Below, in pieces: positions 15,268 through 16,156 of a stretch of 16,156 bases of DNA (position 1 is its first letter; each line of letters begins with the position of its first letter). Position numbers and translations under genes: made by a program. The stretch covers positions 1 to 16,156 of the forward strand of contig JAEDIZ010000048.1 in NCBI GenBank assembly GCA_016296635.1, given 5' to 3'. The notes below the pieces were generated by a model. That model had not been told where the DNA came from. It ran no database searches and saw only the letters and a program-made list of their open reading frames with translations. This stretch comes from Oscillospiraceae bacterium. GTDB taxonomy: Bacteria; Bacillota; Clostridia; Oscillospirales; Oscillospiraceae.

Positions 15268-15687
15268 TTGGACAATGAAGCCATTGCAAAGCTGAAGGGG
15301 AACATTCCACTGACATCAACGGATGTAAAAGCTCTCGAAGATATTTTGTGGAGTGAGGTCGGAACAAAGCAGGACTATGAAGCAGAATATGGTCAGAAGC
15401 CGCTGGGAGAGTTCGTCCGAGAAATCGTCGGACTTGATATGGCAGCAGCAAAGGAAGCTTTTGCCGAGTATCTGCACGATACATCGCTTGACAGCCGACA
15501 GATCTATTTCGTTAACCAGATTGTCGAGTATATCGTCCATAACGGCCTTATGAAAGACCTTTCTGTTCTTCAGGAATCTCCGTTTACGGACAGGGGAAGC
15601 ATTGTTGAAGTATTCGCCGATCTGCCAGTGTGGATGGGTATCAGAAAAGCAATTGACCGAGTCAATGCAAATGCAATCGCTGCGTAA
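15223..15687 (+). CDS. hsdR: Type I restriction enzyme R subunit, C-terminal fragment (5'-truncated)
   Basis: The frame reads DNLNDDLKNYKAKAEFYVRQ from 15205 on, then the helical C-terminal region of HsdR with LGEFVREIVGLDMAAAKEAF, the SRQIYFVNQIVEYIV stretch and LQESPFTDRGS. Only about 155-160 residues remain of a protein that is normally around 800-1000; the nuclease and helicase domains are absent. TTG 15223 is the first possible start, but it is not expected to be a real one. A TAA immediately precedes the homologous sequence (15202-15204). The left edge abuts the truncated PucR-type gene head to head. As it stands it cannot encode an active restriction subunit. Confidence 0.8.
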   Translation: MKNYKAKAEFYVRQHLDNEAIAKLKGNIPLTSTDVKALEDILWSEVGTKQDYEAEYGQKPLGEFVREIVGLDMAAAKEAFAEYLHDTSLDSRQIYFVNQIVEYIVHNGLMKDLSVLQESPFTDRGSIVEVFADLPVWMGIRKAIDRVNANAIAA

Positions 15688-15745
15688 TTCAGTTTACTGG
15701 AGAAAAGGCGAACTCTTTAGTACAGTACAGAATGCTTGTAAACAC

Positions 15746-15782
15746 GGAACGCCATGCCATCAATTTGATGACATGGCGTTCC
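15746..15782 (+). repeat. Long hairpin downstream of the hsdR fragment
   Basis: GGAACGCCATG / CATGGCGTTCC form an 11-base perfect stem; inside, CATCA / TGATG continue it around an ATT loop with a single C/A mismatch. No T-run follows (TTCAATC), so it is not a standard terminator by itself. Confidence 0.75.
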
Positions 15783-15813
15783 TTCAATCAATTCCGGCAA
15801 GAGTAGGCTGGCT

Positions 15814-15845
15814 CGGGGGCAACTTCTGCTATGCCCCCGTTTTTA
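15814..15845 (+). terminator. Rho-independent terminator downstream of the hsdR fragment
   Basis: CGGGGGCA / TGCCCCCG stem with a 10-base loop is followed by TTTTTATT on the plus strand. It lies between the hsdR fragment and the convergent minus-strand gene. Confidence 0.85.
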
Positions 15846-15859
15846 TTACGTTTAAAGAA

Positions 15860-16156
15860 TCAGCTCCGCAGAAGCGTATACGTGCTGCCGTCTTTCCAGC
15901 AGTAGACTTCCATCATGTCCGGAGAATCAAGGTAGAAACTGAATTGTGTTCTTTCATCCGTTCCGTCCTTTTCTTCAACATATATATTAAGTACTGATAT
16001 AACTGATATGAAATGACCGTTGTCAAGATGCGAAATGTTCGAAACATGGTCACCGCGAAAATTTTCAATTGTCGAAAGGCATACTGAAAGAGCTTCGGAA
16101 ACAGTCTCCGGCATTGGCCACTCTGATATACGTGGATTGGTTACCGACAGGTCAAT
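15860..16156 (-). CDS. Unrecognised protein, C-terminal part (runs off the right edge)
   Basis: The frame is open from the window edge (IDLSVTNPRISEW...) to TGA at 15860-15862, giving 98 residues; an internal ATG at 16114 is not needed as a start. The sequence is mixed polar and beta-like, with FISVISVLNIYVEEKDG and TQFSFYLDSPDMMEVYCWKDGS. No signal peptide, membrane helix or known motif is visible in the part seen. It converges on the hsdR fragment. Function unknown. Confidence 0.6.
   Translation of the reverse strand: MDLSVTNPRISEWPMPETVSEALSVCLSTIENFRGDHVSNISHLDNGHFISVISVLNIYVEEKDGTDERTQFSFYLDSPDMMEVYCWKDGSTYTLLRS

Noticed and set aside
15740..15850. CRISPR repeats or an attachment site near the hsdR fragment
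   Set aside because: The two hairpins are different sequences, with no regularly spaced direct repeats and no integrase gene nearby.

Overview
The window looks like a chromosomal segment of a moderately GC-rich Bacillota bacterium (Clostridia or Erysipelotrichia type, probably a gut anaerobe). This rests on strong GGAGG-type ribosome binding sites, TATAAT-type promoters, a Firmicute-style TPM/zinc-ribbon gene pair, an app/opp-type ABC operon and an OFA-family transporter. The genus cannot be fixed from sequence alone. Of the coding sequences whose ends are visible, all but one finish in TAA or TGA; the only apparent TAG stop lies inside an otherwise continuous reading frame.

Layout. (1) 53-451, minus: a small membrane-anchored XRE-type helix-turn-helix protein whose HTH end is scrambled by a frameshift. 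(2) 559-4671, minus: a probable three-gene operon transcribed right to left: a zinc-ribbon membrane protein, a TPM-domain secreted/membrane protein broken by an in-frame amber codon, and a GpsA-like NAD(P)-dependent dehydrogenase. (3) 4777-6146, plus: a divergently transcribed M20D amidohydrolase with its own promoter and a good terminator. (4) 6191-12997, plus: a seven-gene, tightly overlapping operon. It encodes two ATPases, a lipoprotein binding protein and two permeases of the peptide/nickel/opine importer class, then a TPR protein and a class I SAM-dependent methyltransferase. A hairpin separates the binding-protein gene from the permease genes. (5) 13138-14446, minus: an OFA-type MFS carrier with a clear promoter whose -10 box lies in a perfect palindrome, and a shared or convergent terminator. 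(6) 14458-15210, minus: the C-terminal part of a PucR/CdaR-type regulator. (7) About 15205-15687, plus: the C-terminal end of a type I restriction subunit HsdR. Regulator and hsdR have both lost their 5' ends and abut head to head at about 15205-15212, which marks a rearrangement or an assembly chimera. (8) 15860-16156, minus: the C-terminal end of an unrecognised protein that runs off the right edge.

Functional reading. The largest coherent unit is the importer operon. Coupling an Opp/Nik-class importer to a TPR protein and a methyltransferase suggests uptake plus modification or handling of a peptide, opine or metal chelate. The substrate is not determined by the sequence. The amidohydrolase just upstream could hydrolyse an imported N-acylated compound but is separated by a terminator. 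The window has an unusual number of damaged genes (frameshift, nonsense codon, two head-to-head truncations), so part of it may be decaying or misassembled. No tRNA, rRNA, CRISPR array or recognisable insertion sequence was seen.
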